From positions 1 to 64,000 of the forward strand of contig JANNYF010000365.1 in NCBI GenBank assembly GCA_031409955.1: a stretch of 64,000 bases of DNA, given 5' to 3'. This DNA is from JAFDVL01 sp031409955 (GTDB taxonomy: Bacteria > Acidobacteriota > Blastocatellia > RBC074). The notes under the pieces were generated by a model. The model had not been told where the DNA came from and did no database searches. It was given only the letters and a program-made list of their open reading frames with translations. Positions 1 to 9,102 of this stretch are shown here, piece after piece; position 1 is the stretch's first letter, and each line of letters begins with the position of its first letter. A program made the position numbers and the translations under genes.

Positions 1-1634
1 ACATATCCCACGTTGGAGGTAAAGAAACATGACAGCTTTGGCGCTGGCACACCCCGCACTCCCGACCGCGACAGCATATCTGTTCGCGACGGAAAAGTTC
101 AACCAGCTTTGCGGTCACTTGCAAAGTACGGCGACACAAACCATGACGCATAGCGCGTTGGAAAAACTGCTGGAACGAGAAGGACGCGAGTTGTTGCGGC
201 GGCTCTTGCAGGCGCATTTGGACGAACGCGGGCCGGGCTTGAGCGCGGGGCGGGTGGTGGCTGCCGAGGGGCAGCACCACCCGCAGAGGCGGGCGCAACG
301 GCGCCAACTGGAAAGTCTGTTCGGCACGGTGGAGGTGACGCGCACGGGCTATGGCGGCGGCGGGCGCACGAGTTTGCACCCGCTGGATGCGGCGCTTAAC
401 CTGCCGCCCGAACGCTACGCGCACGCGGTGCGCGAGCGCGTGGCGCAAGCCGCCGCGCTGACCTCGTTTGACGAAGTCGTGACACAGATGCAACAACACA
501 CGGGGGCGCACGTCCCCAAACGCCAGGCGGAGGCCTTGGCGCAGCGGGCGGCGCAGGACTTCGCGGCCTTTTATGCGCAACCGCCGGAGGAGCGCGCCGT
601 GGCCGTGCCTGCGCCCGCCGACATTCTGGTGCTGAGCAGTGATGGCAAAGGGATTCCCATGCGCAGCAGTGATCTGCGTCCGGTGACGCGCGTGGCGGCG
701 GCGGAACGCCAACATAAACTGCGCCAACGCCGCAGTCGGGGCGAGAAAAGCGGCAGCAAACGGATGGGGACAGTGGCCACCGTCTATACGATAGCGCCGT
801 TTGTGCGCACGCCGGAGCAAATTCTGACGGAGTTGCGTCCGGGCGCGCAGGCCTTGCCCGTCGCGCGACCGCGCGCCCACAACAAGCGCGTCTGGGCGAG
901 TGTGGCGCAGACCCCGCAGGCGGTCATCCGCCAAGCTTTTGCCGAAGCGCAACGGCGTGATCCGACGCACCAGCAAGCCTGGGCGATGCTGGTGGATGGG
1001 AGCGCGTATCAACTCAAGATCATCCACTTGGTGGCACGCGAGTACGGGGCGCAACCGACCATTGTGTTGGATTTTATCCCTGTCTGCGAGTACCTGTGGG
1101 GCGCGGCTTGGTCGTTGTTTCCAGAAGGCGATCCGGCGGCGGAAGCCTGGGTGCGCACGCGCTTGCGGGAAATTCTGCGCGGGCGCAGTCGGCTGGTGGC
1201 CGCCGGGTTGCGCCGCCGCGCCACGCGCCGGGGCTTGGGGGCGAAAGCACGCGCCGGGGTGGATAAGTGTGCGAACTACTTGCTGAAATATCGCGCCTAT
1301 TTGCACTACGAGCAATACTTGGCGGTGGGCTTGCCCATTGCCACGGGCGTGATTGAAGGGGCGTGCCGCCATCTGGTCAAAGATCGCATGGAACTGACAG
1401 GCGCGCGCTGGCGCTTGGCCGGAGCCGAAGCCGTGCTGTGCTTGCGCAGCCTGCGGGCGAGTGGTGACTTTGACGCGTACTGGGAGTTTCATTTGCAACA
1501 GGAATAGCAGCGCCATCATGCCAGCCAGTATGCGCTCGGCAAAGTACCCGCGCTGGCGACCAGCGCACCAAGCCTGAGGGCACCTTTGCGGCTGGTTCAA
1601 TGACGCAAGGGTGTCGTCCTAAAAGAGCCGCACC
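1..1634 (+). mobile_element. ISKra4-type insertion sequence, left end outside window
   Basis: The transposase at 29-1507 implies an insertion sequence. Only 28 bp precede the gene, so the left terminus must lie before base 1. On the right, a stretch ending 'aaaagagccgcaccc' at about 1620-1634 could be the inner part of the right terminal inverted repeat, but its partner cannot be seen. The boundary is therefore a guess, and no target-site duplication can be checked from this window. Confidence 0.4.
29..1507 (+). CDS. ISKra4-family transposase, probably truncated by an in-frame TAG
   Basis: This 492-residue DDE-type transposase is recognised by family features: 'LSSDGKGIPMR' near residue 201 (an acidic catalytic region), 'MLVDGS' near 320, and the C-terminal block 'GVIEGACRHLVKDRM' near 440, followed by 'LTGARW' and 'LRASGDFDAYW'. 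A Shine-Dalgarno 'ggaggt' lies about 9 bases before the ATG. After the TAG at 1505-1507 the same frame stays open for 31 more codons to a TGA at 1601. That tail starts Q-R-H-H-A-S-Q-Y, which reads like a continuation of the transposase C-terminus. I infer a recent nonsense mutation; whether the tail is needed is unknown. Confidence 0.85.
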   Translation: MTALALAHPALPTATAYLFATEKFNQLCGHLQSTATQTMTHSALEKLLEREGRELLRRLLQAHLDERGPGLSAGRVVAAEGQHHPQRRAQRRQLESLFGTVEVTRTGYGGGGRTSLHPLDAALNLPPERYAHAVRERVAQAAALTSFDEVVTQMQQHTGAHVPKRQAEALAQRAAQDFAAFYAQPPEERAVAVPAPADILVLSSDGKGIPMRSSDLRPVTRVAAAERQHKLRQRRSRGEKSGSKRMGTVATVYTIAPFVRTPEQILTELRPGAQALPVARPRAHNKRVWASVAQTPQAVIRQAFAEAQRRDPTHQQAWAMLVDGSAYQLKIIHLVAREYGAQPTIVLDFIPVCEYLWGAAWSLFPEGDPAAEAWVRTRLREILRGRSRLVAAGLRRRATRRGLGAKARAGVDKCANYLLKYRAYLHYEQYLAVGLPIATGVIEGACRHLVKDRMELTGARWRLAGAEAVLCLRSLRASGDFDAYWEFHLQQE

Positions 1635-1726
1635 CAAATTTATATCTTGTCTGTCGCGCATCTTCGACTACAGTAGGGAAGTAAAAAGTCGCTCCCCTTT
1701 GCGATGCAAATTTTAGGAGGCTATTT

Positions 1727-2755
1727 ATGAAAAGCCGGAACATTCTGGTTTTCGCGTTTTTACTGACGATTCTTTCCACCGCTTTCGCGCAACCGCGCAG
1801 CAATCGCCCACCACTGCGCAACACCGATCAATCCGAACAAGATTTACGCGCCCACGAACGCGGCTATCGTACCGGCTACGAAGACGGCTTCGATGGCGGC
1901 AAGGACGATTTCAACCGCGACCTGCCGCGCGATTTCACCCGCAGTCAGGATTATCAGCAGGCAGATCGCAAGTACGACCGACAGATGGGGCGGATCGAAG
2001 AATATCAAGCCGGCTATCGCATCGGCTTTGAGATGAGCTACAACGATGGTTACTTTGGGCGTCCGTTTTCGATTTCGGTGCCGCAGAATCTGACGACTGT
2101 TGTCGTGGGCGCAGGCACGGTGGCAGATCGTGGTCGGCCTGAAGACAGAGAGCCGATTCGGGATGAGCGTCGCAGTGACCCGCGCAACACGCGTCCGAGC
2201 GCAAATGATCGTGCGGTCAGCGATGATTTACTCATTGCTGAAGGAGATCAATTGCGCATTCGTTTGACTTCACCACTCAGCACCAAAACCAATCGGGAGG
2301 GCGATCAATTCACCGCCCGCGTCGTCAGCCCTTCTGCTTTTGTCAACGCCACCTTGGTTGGACACATTGCGCGCATTAACCATTCCGGCAAAGCAACGGG
2401 CAAGACCGAGATACTGTTAGCCTTTGACGAAATCACGCTGCCCGATGGACGCAGTACGCCGTTTGACGCGCAAGTCGAAAAAATTTACGAAGGCGCAACC
2501 GTCAAAACCGTAGACGAAGAAGGCAACGTACAAACCGGCAGCCGCACAAAAGACACGGCGACGCGCGGCGCAGGTGGTGCAGCCTTGGGCGCAATCATCG
2601 GCGGCATTGCGGGGGGCGGCAAAGGCGCAGCCATCGGTGCTGTGCTGGGCGGAGCCGCTGGCGCTGGTTCGGTGTACGTGCAAAGCGGCAAGGAAATTAT
2701 CTTCGAGCCAGGCACGGAAATGATGATTCGCTCGCTTGGCAAGCCTCACCGATAA
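1727..2755 (+). CDS. Secreted glycine-zipper protein of unknown function
   Basis: This 342-residue protein starts with a Sec signal peptide (basic start, hydrophobic core, likely cut after 'AFA-QP' near residue 22). A perfect 'aggagg' precedes the ATG. Residues about 40-110 hold two repeats rich in Gly, Tyr and Asp ('GYRTGYEDGFDGGKDD' and 'YQAGYRIGFEMSYNDGYFG'). The middle has a beta-rich segment with 'LRIRLTSPLSTKTN'. Residues about 280-315 form a glycine zipper ('GAIIGGIAGGGKGAAIGAV'), a membrane-inserting pattern common in outer-membrane or periplasmic proteins. The location is inferred; I recognise no enzymatic motif. The final stop codon overlaps the first unit of a heptad repeat. Confidence 0.85.
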   Translation: MKSRNILVFAFLLTILSTAFAQPRSNRPPLRNTDQSEQDLRAHERGYRTGYEDGFDGGKDDFNRDLPRDFTRSQDYQQADRKYDRQMGRIEEYQAGYRIGFEMSYNDGYFGRPFSISVPQNLTTVVVGAGTVADRGRPEDREPIRDERRSDPRNTRPSANDRAVSDDLLIAEGDQLRIRLTSPLSTKTNREGDQFTARVVSPSAFVNATLVGHIARINHSGKATGKTEILLAFDEITLPDGRSTPFDAQVEKIYEGATVKTVDEEGNVQTGSRTKDTATRGAGGAALGAIIGGIAGGGKGAAIGAVLGGAAGAGSVYVQSGKEIIFEPGTEMMIRSLGKPHR

Positions 2756-2876
2756 AGCAAAAAGCAAAAGGCATTTTTAGGTCGAGAAAAAAAGAAAGGG
2801 CCGCTCTTTTACAATTTACCCTTTGCCTTTTGCCATTTAATTTTGAGCGTAGCCGATTGCCTTTTGCCGTTTGATT
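2754..2876. repeat. Heptad-periodic AT-rich intergenic repeat, inverted copies
   Basis: Three heptads based on aaagcaa run from 2754 to 2774, overlapping the stop of the upstream gene. Reverse-complement-type heptads (tttgcct, tttgcca) follow at 2815-2842 and again at 2856-2876. The period is exactly seven bases. The arrangement resembles the short tandemly repeated repetitive (STRR) sequences known from cyanobacteria, although the unit differs. It could fold into a weak hairpin between the two genes. Confidence 0.6.
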
Positions 2877-2891
2877 TGTTTAGCTAAGGCC

Positions 2892-4322
2892 ATGTTTACG
2901 CCCGCAGTGATTCAGAGCCTCAAAACCATCGTTGGCACCGAATACGTTTCCACTTCCGCCGACATCATCACCGAAAATTCACAGGACGCGTTGCGGCAGG
3001 TCTTTCCTGCCGCAGCTGTCGTCTTTCCGCGCACCGCCGAAGAAATTGCCACGATTCTGCGGCTGGCGAATGAGCAGAAATTTTATGTGACGGCGCGCGG
3101 CGGCGGTGTCGGCTATGTTGGCAGCGCTGTGCCGATTCGCGGCGGCGTTGTACTTGCTACCCAGCGGATGAATCAGATTCTGGAAATTCGCAAAGATGAT
3201 TTGCTCGCGGTGGTCGAACCTGCTGTGACGAACTATGAACTGCAACAAGCCGTCGAAGCGCAAGGCTTGTTTTATCCCCCTGATCCTTCCAGTTGGAAGG
3301 AGTCGTTCATCGGCGGCAACATCGCCATGAACGCAGGCGGGCCGCGTTGTGTGAAATATGGCAACACGCGGCAATTCGTCCTGGGGTTGGATTTCGTGAC
3401 GCCGACGGGAGACATCATCAAAGCAGGCGGACGTACGCCAAAAAACGCAACTGGCTTCAACCTGGCGGGCCTAATGATTGGCAGCGAGGGCATGCTCGGC
3501 ATCATCACGCGCGCGATTTTACGCTTGCTGCCCTTGCCCGAAGCGCGTCGCACCGCGTTGGCGATTTTCGCGTCGGCACAAGACGCGTGCAATTGCGTCG
3601 CGGGCTTTACTGAAGCCGGAATTTTACCGGTTGCATTGGAATTGTTGGATCGCGCTTCGATCAATGCGATTGAGGATTACGAACCTTCCGGGATGCCGCG
3701 CAGCGCGGGCGCATTGCTAATTCTGGAAGTAGATGGCTTGAAGGAAACGGTCACACGCGAAGCCGAAATCATGCGCGAACTGTGTCAGAAGCACCACGCC
3801 ATCGAATACCGCGAAGCTGCGAACGAAGCGGAAGCCGACAACCTTTGGGAAGTGCGGCGCAAAATGTCTCCGGCGGTGAAGAAAACCGGCGCGGTCAAAA
3901 TCAATCACGACATCGTTGTGCCGCGTTCGCGCATCCCCGAAATGCTCGCGTTTCTGGAAGGCGTCAGCGCGCGTTATGGCTTTCCCATTCCGACCTTCGG
4001 CCACGCCGGTGATGGCAATTTGCACACAAATGTAATGCTGCCGAACAACGATGATGAAACCAAACGAATTGCGGCGGATGCGGTGCGCGAGATTTTCGCA
4101 AAGGCGGTGGAATTAGGCGGAACGCTGTCCGGCGAACACGGCATCGGCTATGCGAAAGCGCCGTTCCTGGATTTGGCATTGACGGAACCGACGATTGCGT
4201 TGATGCGGACGATCAAGCAAGCTTTGGATCCCAATGGCATTTTGAATCCGGGGAAAATGCTGGAGCCAGCCTTTGCCGCGCACGAGATGGATTTTTTGAC
4301 GAGCGATTTTCCGTGCTGCTGA
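2892..4322 (+). CDS. glcD: Glycolate oxidase subunit GlcD (FAD-linked oxidase)
   Basis: GlcD is the FAD-binding subunit of glycolate oxidase, which oxidises glycolate (or D-lactate) to the 2-oxo acid at the membrane. At 476 residues it has normal family length. The PP-type FAD domain is visible as 'GGGVGYVGSAVP', 'GGNIAMNAGGPRCVKYG' and 'GLMIGSEGMLGIITRA'. The C-terminal FAD-linked oxidase domain shows 'FGHAGDGNLHTNV' and 'GGTLSGEHGIGYAK'. I chose the ATG at 2892; a TTG seven codons upstream lies in the heptad repeat. The partners glcE and glcF are over 30 kb away at 35.5-38.2 kb. D-lactate dehydrogenase is the main alternative reading. Confidence 0.9.
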   Translation: MFTPAVIQSLKTIVGTEYVSTSADIITENSQDALRQVFPAAAVVFPRTAEEIATILRLANEQKFYVTARGGGVGYVGSAVPIRGGVVLATQRMNQILEIRKDDLLAVVEPAVTNYELQQAVEAQGLFYPPDPSSWKESFIGGNIAMNAGGPRCVKYGNTRQFVLGLDFVTPTGDIIKAGGRTPKNATGFNLAGLMIGSEGMLGIITRAILRLLPLPEARRTALAIFASAQDACNCVAGFTEAGILPVALELLDRASINAIEDYEPSGMPRSAGALLILEVDGLKETVTREAEIMRELCQKHHAIEYREAANEAEADNLWEVRRKMSPAVKKTGAVKINHDIVVPRSRIPEMLAFLEGVSARYGFPIPTFGHAGDGNLHTNVMLPNNDDETKRIAADAVREIFAKAVELGGTLSGEHGIGYAKAPFLDLALTEPTIALMRTIKQALDPNGILNPGKMLEPAFAAHEMDFLTSDFPCC

Positions 4323-4328
4323 GGTGTA

Positions 4329-4420
4329 GCGCGAACTGTTAGTTTGCGACAGTTCGATGCAAATGCCGTTGTTATCAACTAACGCTTCAGCGACGGAAAA
4401 CGCAAACTGACAGTTCGCGC
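4329..4420. terminator. Inverted repeat between convergent genes
   Basis: The 19-base arm at 4329-4347 (gcgcgaactgttagtttgc) matches the reverse complement of 4402-4420 with one mismatch, with about 54 bases between. It sits exactly in the gap between convergent glcD and the site-2 protease gene. It could be a bidirectional terminator, but no T-run follows either arm, so it may instead be a dispersed REP-like repeat. Confidence 0.6.
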
Positions 4421-4425
4421 AACAA

Positions 4426-5367
4426 TCAGAACGTAATCGGCGCAGGCATAAAACAAAGCAGAAACACCAGCAAGCCGATGATCGTCACAACTTTCCGACC
4501 GAATCCCAACGGCTCATATTCATCCATCACGCGCGGATGCCCAACCCGCAGCATGAACGTCAGAATCACCACGTACACGGCCCAACCCATCCAGCCATCC
4601 CAAAAATACGAAGCGACCGTCAGCGCGATCACGCCTACATAAATCACACGCGCAATAATCCAATGCCAGCGCGTGCCGAACGCCGCATATACAACGTGCC
4701 CGCCGTCGAGTTGACCAACCGGCAACAGATTCAAACTCGTCACCAAACATCCGACCCACGATGCCAGCCAGATGGGATTCGCCTGAATATCGTGCGGCAC
4801 ACCGAGCAGTTTAGCGATGGCCCGAAACAGCAGCGGATCGTGAAAGACGATGCCGTCGCCGCCGCCGACCGCGCCCACTGCCGGATCCGCAAAGTAGATG
4901 CCGATAATCGCCGCCGGAATGATGAAGACAAAGCCTGCCAATGGCCCGGCAATGCCAATATCGAACAGCGCCCGTTTGTTGGGAATCGGCGACTTCATTT
5001 TGATGAACGCGCCAAATGTGCCAACGCCAATCGGCGCAGGCAGGAAATACGGCAACGTTGCGCGCACGCCATATAACCGCGCTGCCAGATAATGCCCCAT
5101 CTCGTGCGCGCCCAAAATCATGAGCAGCGTGAACGAAAACATCATCCCGGCAGTCAATCCGCCCAAAAAGATCGCGCCCATGATTGAGGTTGTCACCGCC
5201 GTCAATCCCAGCAACAACAAATGCCACAACACCCGCCCAAACGTGATGTCGCGTTCCGGCGCTTGATAATCGTCGGCCAGCGGCGCTAGATAAATTTCGG
5301 AGGGGCGTTCAAAATCACCGGGATTCAGAGGAGACAAATACGGCTGGTGCATAAAAGCCAAGGTCAA
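4426..5367 (-). CDS. Site-2 protease family (M50) membrane metallopeptidase
   Basis: This 313-residue polytopic membrane protein carries the M50 zinc motif 'GAHEMGHYLAARL' (HExxH) near residue 88 and the downstream third-ligand motif 'NLLPVGQLDGGH' near 215. It belongs to the intramembrane-cleaving site-2 proteases of the plant EGY/cyanobacterial type, which cut membrane-bound substrates such as anti-sigma factors. The substrate here is unknown. About six or seven hydrophobic segments are visible. A start at the second Met (5352) is also possible. It lies 22 bp downstream of the zinc-ribbon gene on the same strand, so the two are probably co-transcribed. Confidence 0.88.
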   Translation of the reverse strand: MTLAFMHQPYLSPLNPGDFERPSEIYLAPLADDYQAPERDITFGRVLWHLLLLGLTAVTTSIMGAIFLGGLTAGMMFSFTLLMILGAHEMGHYLAARLYGVRATLPYFLPAPIGVGTFGAFIKMKSPIPNKRALFDIGIAGPLAGFVFIIPAAIIGIYFADPAVGAVGGGDGIVFHDPLLFRAIAKLLGVPHDIQANPIWLASWVGCLVTSLNLLPVGQLDGGHVVYAAFGTRWHWIIARVIYVGVIALTVASYFWDGWMGWAVYVVILTFMLRVGHPRVMDEYEPLGFGRKVVTIIGLLVFLLCFMPAPITF

Positions 5368-5389
5368 AGGTCAGCCATCTGACGCAAGT

Positions 5390-5695
5390 TCATTTTTTCT
5401 TGAAGAGGTCATCGAACGCTTTTTTCACATGGTCCTGCTGAGACAGCAATGGGGCGTTGCTGCTTTTTTTCACGAGGACGACGCGATTGTTCGGCTGGAA
5501 AAATTCACAGAAGTTGGCACGGTTTTTATCTTTCACATAATCGGCTTGCGATTCGGTGCATTGATTGCTACGACCGGGATCAAAGAAGCGACAATTTTTG
5601 CAGCAGTGTTGGTCCGCCTTGCAATGCGGGCATTCATCTTTGCGATGCACAGTACCGATGAGCTTGATTTCGCGTCCACAACTATGACAAACCAT
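5390..5695 (-). CDS. Cys-rich zinc-ribbon protein of unknown function
   Basis: This 101-residue protein has a CxxC pair at residues 3-6, a second CxxC ('CPHC') near 23, a 'CCKNC' cluster near 32, then 'FFDPG' and two more cysteines before 'FFQP'. The spacing suggests two zinc-binding knuckles. The C-terminus is basic ('AFDDLFKKK'). The function is unknown. It probably forms an operon with the site-2 protease gene that follows. A longer plus-strand frame covers this region, but the cysteine pattern shows the minus strand is the coding one. Confidence 0.75.
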   Translation of the reverse strand: MVCHSCGREIKLIGTVHRKDECPHCKADQHCCKNCRFFDPGRSNQCTESQADYVKDKNRANFCEFFQPNNRVVLVKKSSNAPLLSQQDHVKKAFDDLFKKK

Positions 5696-5725
5696 GATGC
5701 GCTCAAGATAACAAACTCATCCGCT

Positions 5726-7312
5726 ATGAAGCAACTGACTGACAACACAACCGCCGCAAAAGCCAAATACGAAATAGAGCAGGCCATGCTGCCCACTGCC
5801 GAGTGGCAATTGTGGGAAGGCGAAAAACTCATGACGACCTTATCGCACGAGGCATACGAATTCAGCGTCGAATGGGGCAAATTGATTTTCGCGTGGTGGA
5901 CAGACGATAGCTCGCAGAGTTGGCGTGTCACCGCCTACGAAATCGCCGAAGCCGAATTGCAGTGCCAGGCCACGCGCGGAATGGGGCGCGACGTTGTGAA
6001 GTTCACGTTGCGCGATCCGCTGCGCTGGCGCGCCAACAAGCTCGAAGACTTAGCCGTCGCCGAACACCGCGCCCAATTCGGCGAACTGTTGCCCCAACTC
6101 ATCAGCGAACATTTCAGCGATGCCAAAATTCAACGCGTGAACGTGCGCAGTAAATTTTCGCTGGCGAACCCAAGCCAATACGTGCGGTTGTTACTCAAGC
6201 GAAAAAAAGAAACCGTGCTGGCCATCGGCGTCAACGAAGCCGAAGCGCAAGCGGACATTGACGGCATCATCACCGCTGGCCTTGCGTGGTTTTCCGAATT
6301 CAAAACGCCCGCGCACAAACTCTGGCTCTGTGTGCCGCAAGACCGCAGCCAAACGATTCTGGAACGCCTGACCTTGTTGGATGTCGCGCCGCTCAATTTG
6401 CAAATCGAATGTTTTGAAGTGAACGAGAAAGATCGTGTGGTGATGGCGCGACGACCCGTTTCGCAAGCCGAATTGCTGAGCCTGCATCCGCGCGGATTGA
6501 TTTGGCCGGAAACAAAATCTGTTTCTCACAGTTTTTGGCGCGAACGCATTGTGAGTCTCGCGCCCGACTTGATTGAAGTCCGCGAAGATGCGAACCAAAA
6601 GTGTGAGAGCTACAAACTGCACGGCCTCGAATTCGCCCGCACAAAAGGCGAGAACCGCGAACGCGTGTTGTTCGGCGTGCCAAACTACCCCGACGAAATC
6701 GCCGCCAAATTTGCGTTCAATGCCGATGTTGGGCGCAGAGCCTTGACCGAACAAAACTTCCCGCAACTTGAAACTTTAGTGCGCGAAATCCTCACGTATC
6801 GCCACGCCGCTTCGTCCGATTTACGTCATCCATTTTATCGCCTGCGCAGTGAAGCGTGGTTGGAATCGTTGTTGCACCGCAACATTCGCGTGTTGGACGC
6901 CGCGCTTGATCCGCGCTTTGTCTATTCGCAAGTCCCCGCGTGGATTGGCGACGACCGTTCGATCTTAGATTTGCTGACCATCAATCACGTCGGTCGTTTG
7001 GTCGTCATCGAACTCAAAGCCGCCGAAGACGCACAGCTTCCGTTGCAAGGTTTGGATTATTGGCTCCGCGTCGAACAAGCCCGTGTGCGCGGCGAATTCG
7101 CGCGACGTGGTTTATTCGCAGGCGTTACATTGGCAGACGAACCACCGCTGTTGTATCTGGTTGCGCCGCGCCTCCGCTTTCATCGCAGCTTCAATCTGGT
7201 AGCGAATTGTATCGCGCCCGAAGTCGAAGCCTATCGCATCGGCTTGAATACAAATTGGCGCGCAGGCGTGAAGGTGCGGGAGGTGGAACGGCTGAGCCAA
7301 CGAGCGATTTGA
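5726..7312 (+). CDS. Hypothetical protein with C-terminal PD-(D/E)XK nuclease-like domain
   Basis: This 528-residue protein is read from the ATG at 5726 (MKQLTDN); an ATG at 5684 in the same frame is possible but overlaps the divergent zinc-ribbon gene. The N-terminal 400 residues match nothing I recognise. Near residue 412 'RSILDLLTINHVGRLVVIELKA' begins, giving the D-x(n)-E-x-K signature of restriction-endonuclease-like folds in a NucS-like context. 'QGLDYWLRVEQAR' follows, in the place where such enzymes have a Q-x3-Y-like helix. DNA cleavage is inferred from the motif only. It lies 52 bp upstream of the KAP NTPase gene on the same strand. Confidence 0.72.
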   Translation: MKQLTDNTTAAKAKYEIEQAMLPTAEWQLWEGEKLMTTLSHEAYEFSVEWGKLIFAWWTDDSSQSWRVTAYEIAEAELQCQATRGMGRDVVKFTLRDPLRWRANKLEDLAVAEHRAQFGELLPQLISEHFSDAKIQRVNVRSKFSLANPSQYVRLLLKRKKETVLAIGVNEAEAQADIDGIITAGLAWFSEFKTPAHKLWLCVPQDRSQTILERLTLLDVAPLNLQIECFEVNEKDRVVMARRPVSQAELLSLHPRGLIWPETKSVSHSFWRERIVSLAPDLIEVREDANQKCESYKLHGLEFARTKGENRERVLFGVPNYPDEIAAKFAFNADVGRRALTEQNFPQLETLVREILTYRHAASSDLRHPFYRLRSEAWLESLLHRNIRVLDAALDPRFVYSQVPAWIGDDRSILDLLTINHVGRLVVIELKAAEDAQLPLQGLDYWLRVEQARVRGEFARRGLFAGVTLADEPPLLYLVAPRLRFHRSFNLVANCIAPEVEAYRIGLNTNWRAGVKVREVERLSQRAI

Positions 7313-7364
7313 GACCGCCTCTCTTTTCTTCCCCAAACCGACCGCGTATCATTCGCGTCAACCT

Positions 7365-8840
7365 ATGAGCATTGCCAATGACGAACCCGTTTACGAAGAT
7401 AAGTTAGGCCATCATCCCTTGGCCCGACGCGTTGGGCATCGTGTCCTCAAATGTGATCCGCCGTATGTGCTTGGCGTGTGCGGTTCGTGGGGATCGGGCA
7501 AGACCAGCTTCCTGCGCAAAGTCTGGGTTTACCTGAACGGACAGGCGGAGTGGTCAGACGATAAGACGAGACCGATTGATACAACGAAACGAGAAGAATG
7601 GTTTGGCGAATCCGCAAAAACTTTCTCCGACCTGACCCAAAAGAAGAACCTGGAATTGATCTGGTTCAATCCCTGGCAACATCAATTCGAGGCCAGCCCG
7701 CTCGTTGCCTTACTCAACGAAATTCGCCAGCATTTTACGATCAAGAAGCGGTTGTTCGATAAGGCAGGCAAGCTTGCAGATGTGGCGATTCACGCGACGT
7801 TGAATTCCCTGACCGAGATTGCCAAAGATTTGAAGCTGCCGTTGCCCTCGGCGAAAACGGTGATGGAACGTGGGCGCGAATATGAATCCGAACATTTCTC
7901 AACGCCGCTCACCTCGCAACGCTTTCGGGATTTCTTTGAGCAAGCCATCAAAATCGTCACGGGCGAAAAAGGTCTGCTCGTGATTTTCATTGATGATCTT
8001 GACCGTTGCGAAGGCGATGTTGCCTATCGTTTGCTCGAATCCTTGAAGCTCTATTTGAACGTGAAGAACTGCGTGTTTATTCTCGGTTTGGATCAACAGC
8101 ATTTGGAACGCACCATTGGCAAAGCGCTGTCCGGCGAAAAAGAAACCGGGACTCCTCGTTTGCTGGCGCGTGATTATTTGAGCAAGATGTTGCAGGGGAC
8201 TTTCCATTTGCCTGTGCCGCGCCAAGCCAAGCCGTATCTTGAATATTTGCTCAAGCCTGATGATGCGGATTTCAAACAACGCGCCGCTGAATTATTCGGC
8301 ATTACCGACGCCGAGTTTTTGTCGTTTCGGAAAAAGCTGGTCACGGCGTTAGATCAAAACCTGCCGCACAATCCGCGCCGCATCAAAGCCTTCGTCAATT
8401 CGTGGCGGCTGTATCTGGACGCGCTGCCCGATCCGCCCGGCAAAGACCTGGATTGGCGGCTGACGTTGATTCTGCAATATCTGGCGCAATTTGAAGAACC
8501 GCTCTTTCGCAAAATCGAACAAGCCCCCGCGTTTTATAGCAATGAATTTGTCGCGTTCTGCCGCTCCGGCTACAGTGCGCACCCGCTGTTTGAGGGGCTG
8601 GATCGTCCTTACGAAATGGCGCAAGTATCGCAAGCTGACGACAAAAAAGGCGGCCTTGAAGACCCGACGCCGACCACCATCGCTACGACCGCTGCGTCAT
8701 CAGACGCGCCCAAACGATTGCCGGAGCCGCGTGTTTTCTGGATCAGCCGATTGGTGTTGGAAGTCGTCAACGAATACGGCGCGAGCCTGAACGAACAAAC
8801 GATTCTACGGCATTTGCTCCACACGCATGAGGCGCAATAG
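7365..8840 (+). CDS. KAP-family P-loop NTPase
   Basis: This 491-residue protein has a Walker A 'GSWGSGKTSFL' near residue 40 and a Walker B 'LVIFIDDLDRC' near 206, followed by 'LLESLKLYLNVKNCVFILGLD'. The D-D-L-D-R-C Walker B with a nearby sensor strand is typical of KAP NTPases in the STAND group. No transmembrane segment is seen between the two motifs, unlike many KAP proteins, so it is probably cytoplasmic. Bacterial KAP proteins often occur in mobile or defence regions. The NACHT NTPase downstream, across a hairpin-rich gap, and the nuclease-like protein upstream fit such a setting, but the role is not proven. Confidence 0.85.
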   Translation: MSIANDEPVYEDKLGHHPLARRVGHRVLKCDPPYVLGVCGSWGSGKTSFLRKVWVYLNGQAEWSDDKTRPIDTTKREEWFGESAKTFSDLTQKKNLELIWFNPWQHQFEASPLVALLNEIRQHFTIKKRLFDKAGKLADVAIHATLNSLTEIAKDLKLPLPSAKTVMERGREYESEHFSTPLTSQRFRDFFEQAIKIVTGEKGLLVIFIDDLDRCEGDVAYRLLESLKLYLNVKNCVFILGLDQQHLERTIGKALSGEKETGTPRLLARDYLSKMLQGTFHLPVPRQAKPYLEYLLKPDDADFKQRAAELFGITDAEFLSFRKKLVTALDQNLPHNPRRIKAFVNSWRLYLDALPDPPGKDLDWRLTLILQYLAQFEEPLFRKIEQAPAFYSNEFVAFCRSGYSAHPLFEGLDRPYEMAQVSQADDKKGGLEDPTPTTIATTAASSDAPKRLPEPRVFWISRLVLEVVNEYGASLNEQTILRHLLHTHEAQ

Positions 8841-8855
8841 CTTTCGTAATTAGCC

Positions 8856-9086
8856 AGCCCGATTCATCGGGCTTCCCGCGTCCGCGGCAAATAGGCCAGC
8901 CGTTCACGGTTGGTAACGAGTGAGGTGATTTACTTAGCCCGTTTGAACGGGCTTGCGGCGCAGGCTTAAGCCCTTTGGTCAGGAAGGACGTTGAAACGCC
9001 CTTTTTCTCTGGTTTCGTTTCTCGTTACCAGCCGTCCAACGGCTGGCCTATTCGCCCTGCGGGAAAGCCCGATGAATCGGGCTGAA
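8856..9086. repeat. Compound palindromic element with long inverted-repeat arms
   Basis: The arm at 8856-8920 pairs with 9021-9083 (about 64 bases, imperfect). Each arm contains its own small palindromes: agcccgattcatcgggct at 8856-8873, a gccagccgt-type stem near 8895-8913, and their mirror copies at 9027-9047 and 9066-9083. In the loop lies another perfect stem at 8936-8953 (agcccgtttgaacgggct) and ggcttaagcc at 8963-8972. It fills the gap between the KAP and NACHT genes. It may be a REP/MITE-like repeat or a structured transcript. Confidence 0.8.
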
Positions 9087-9102
9087 TAGATACTAATTTT
9101 TT

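Noticed and set aside
5429..5725. N-terminal extension of the nuclease-like protein
   Set aside because: It lies opposite the Cys-rich zinc-ribbon gene and reads as a random hydrophobic frame; the ATG at 5726 is preferred.
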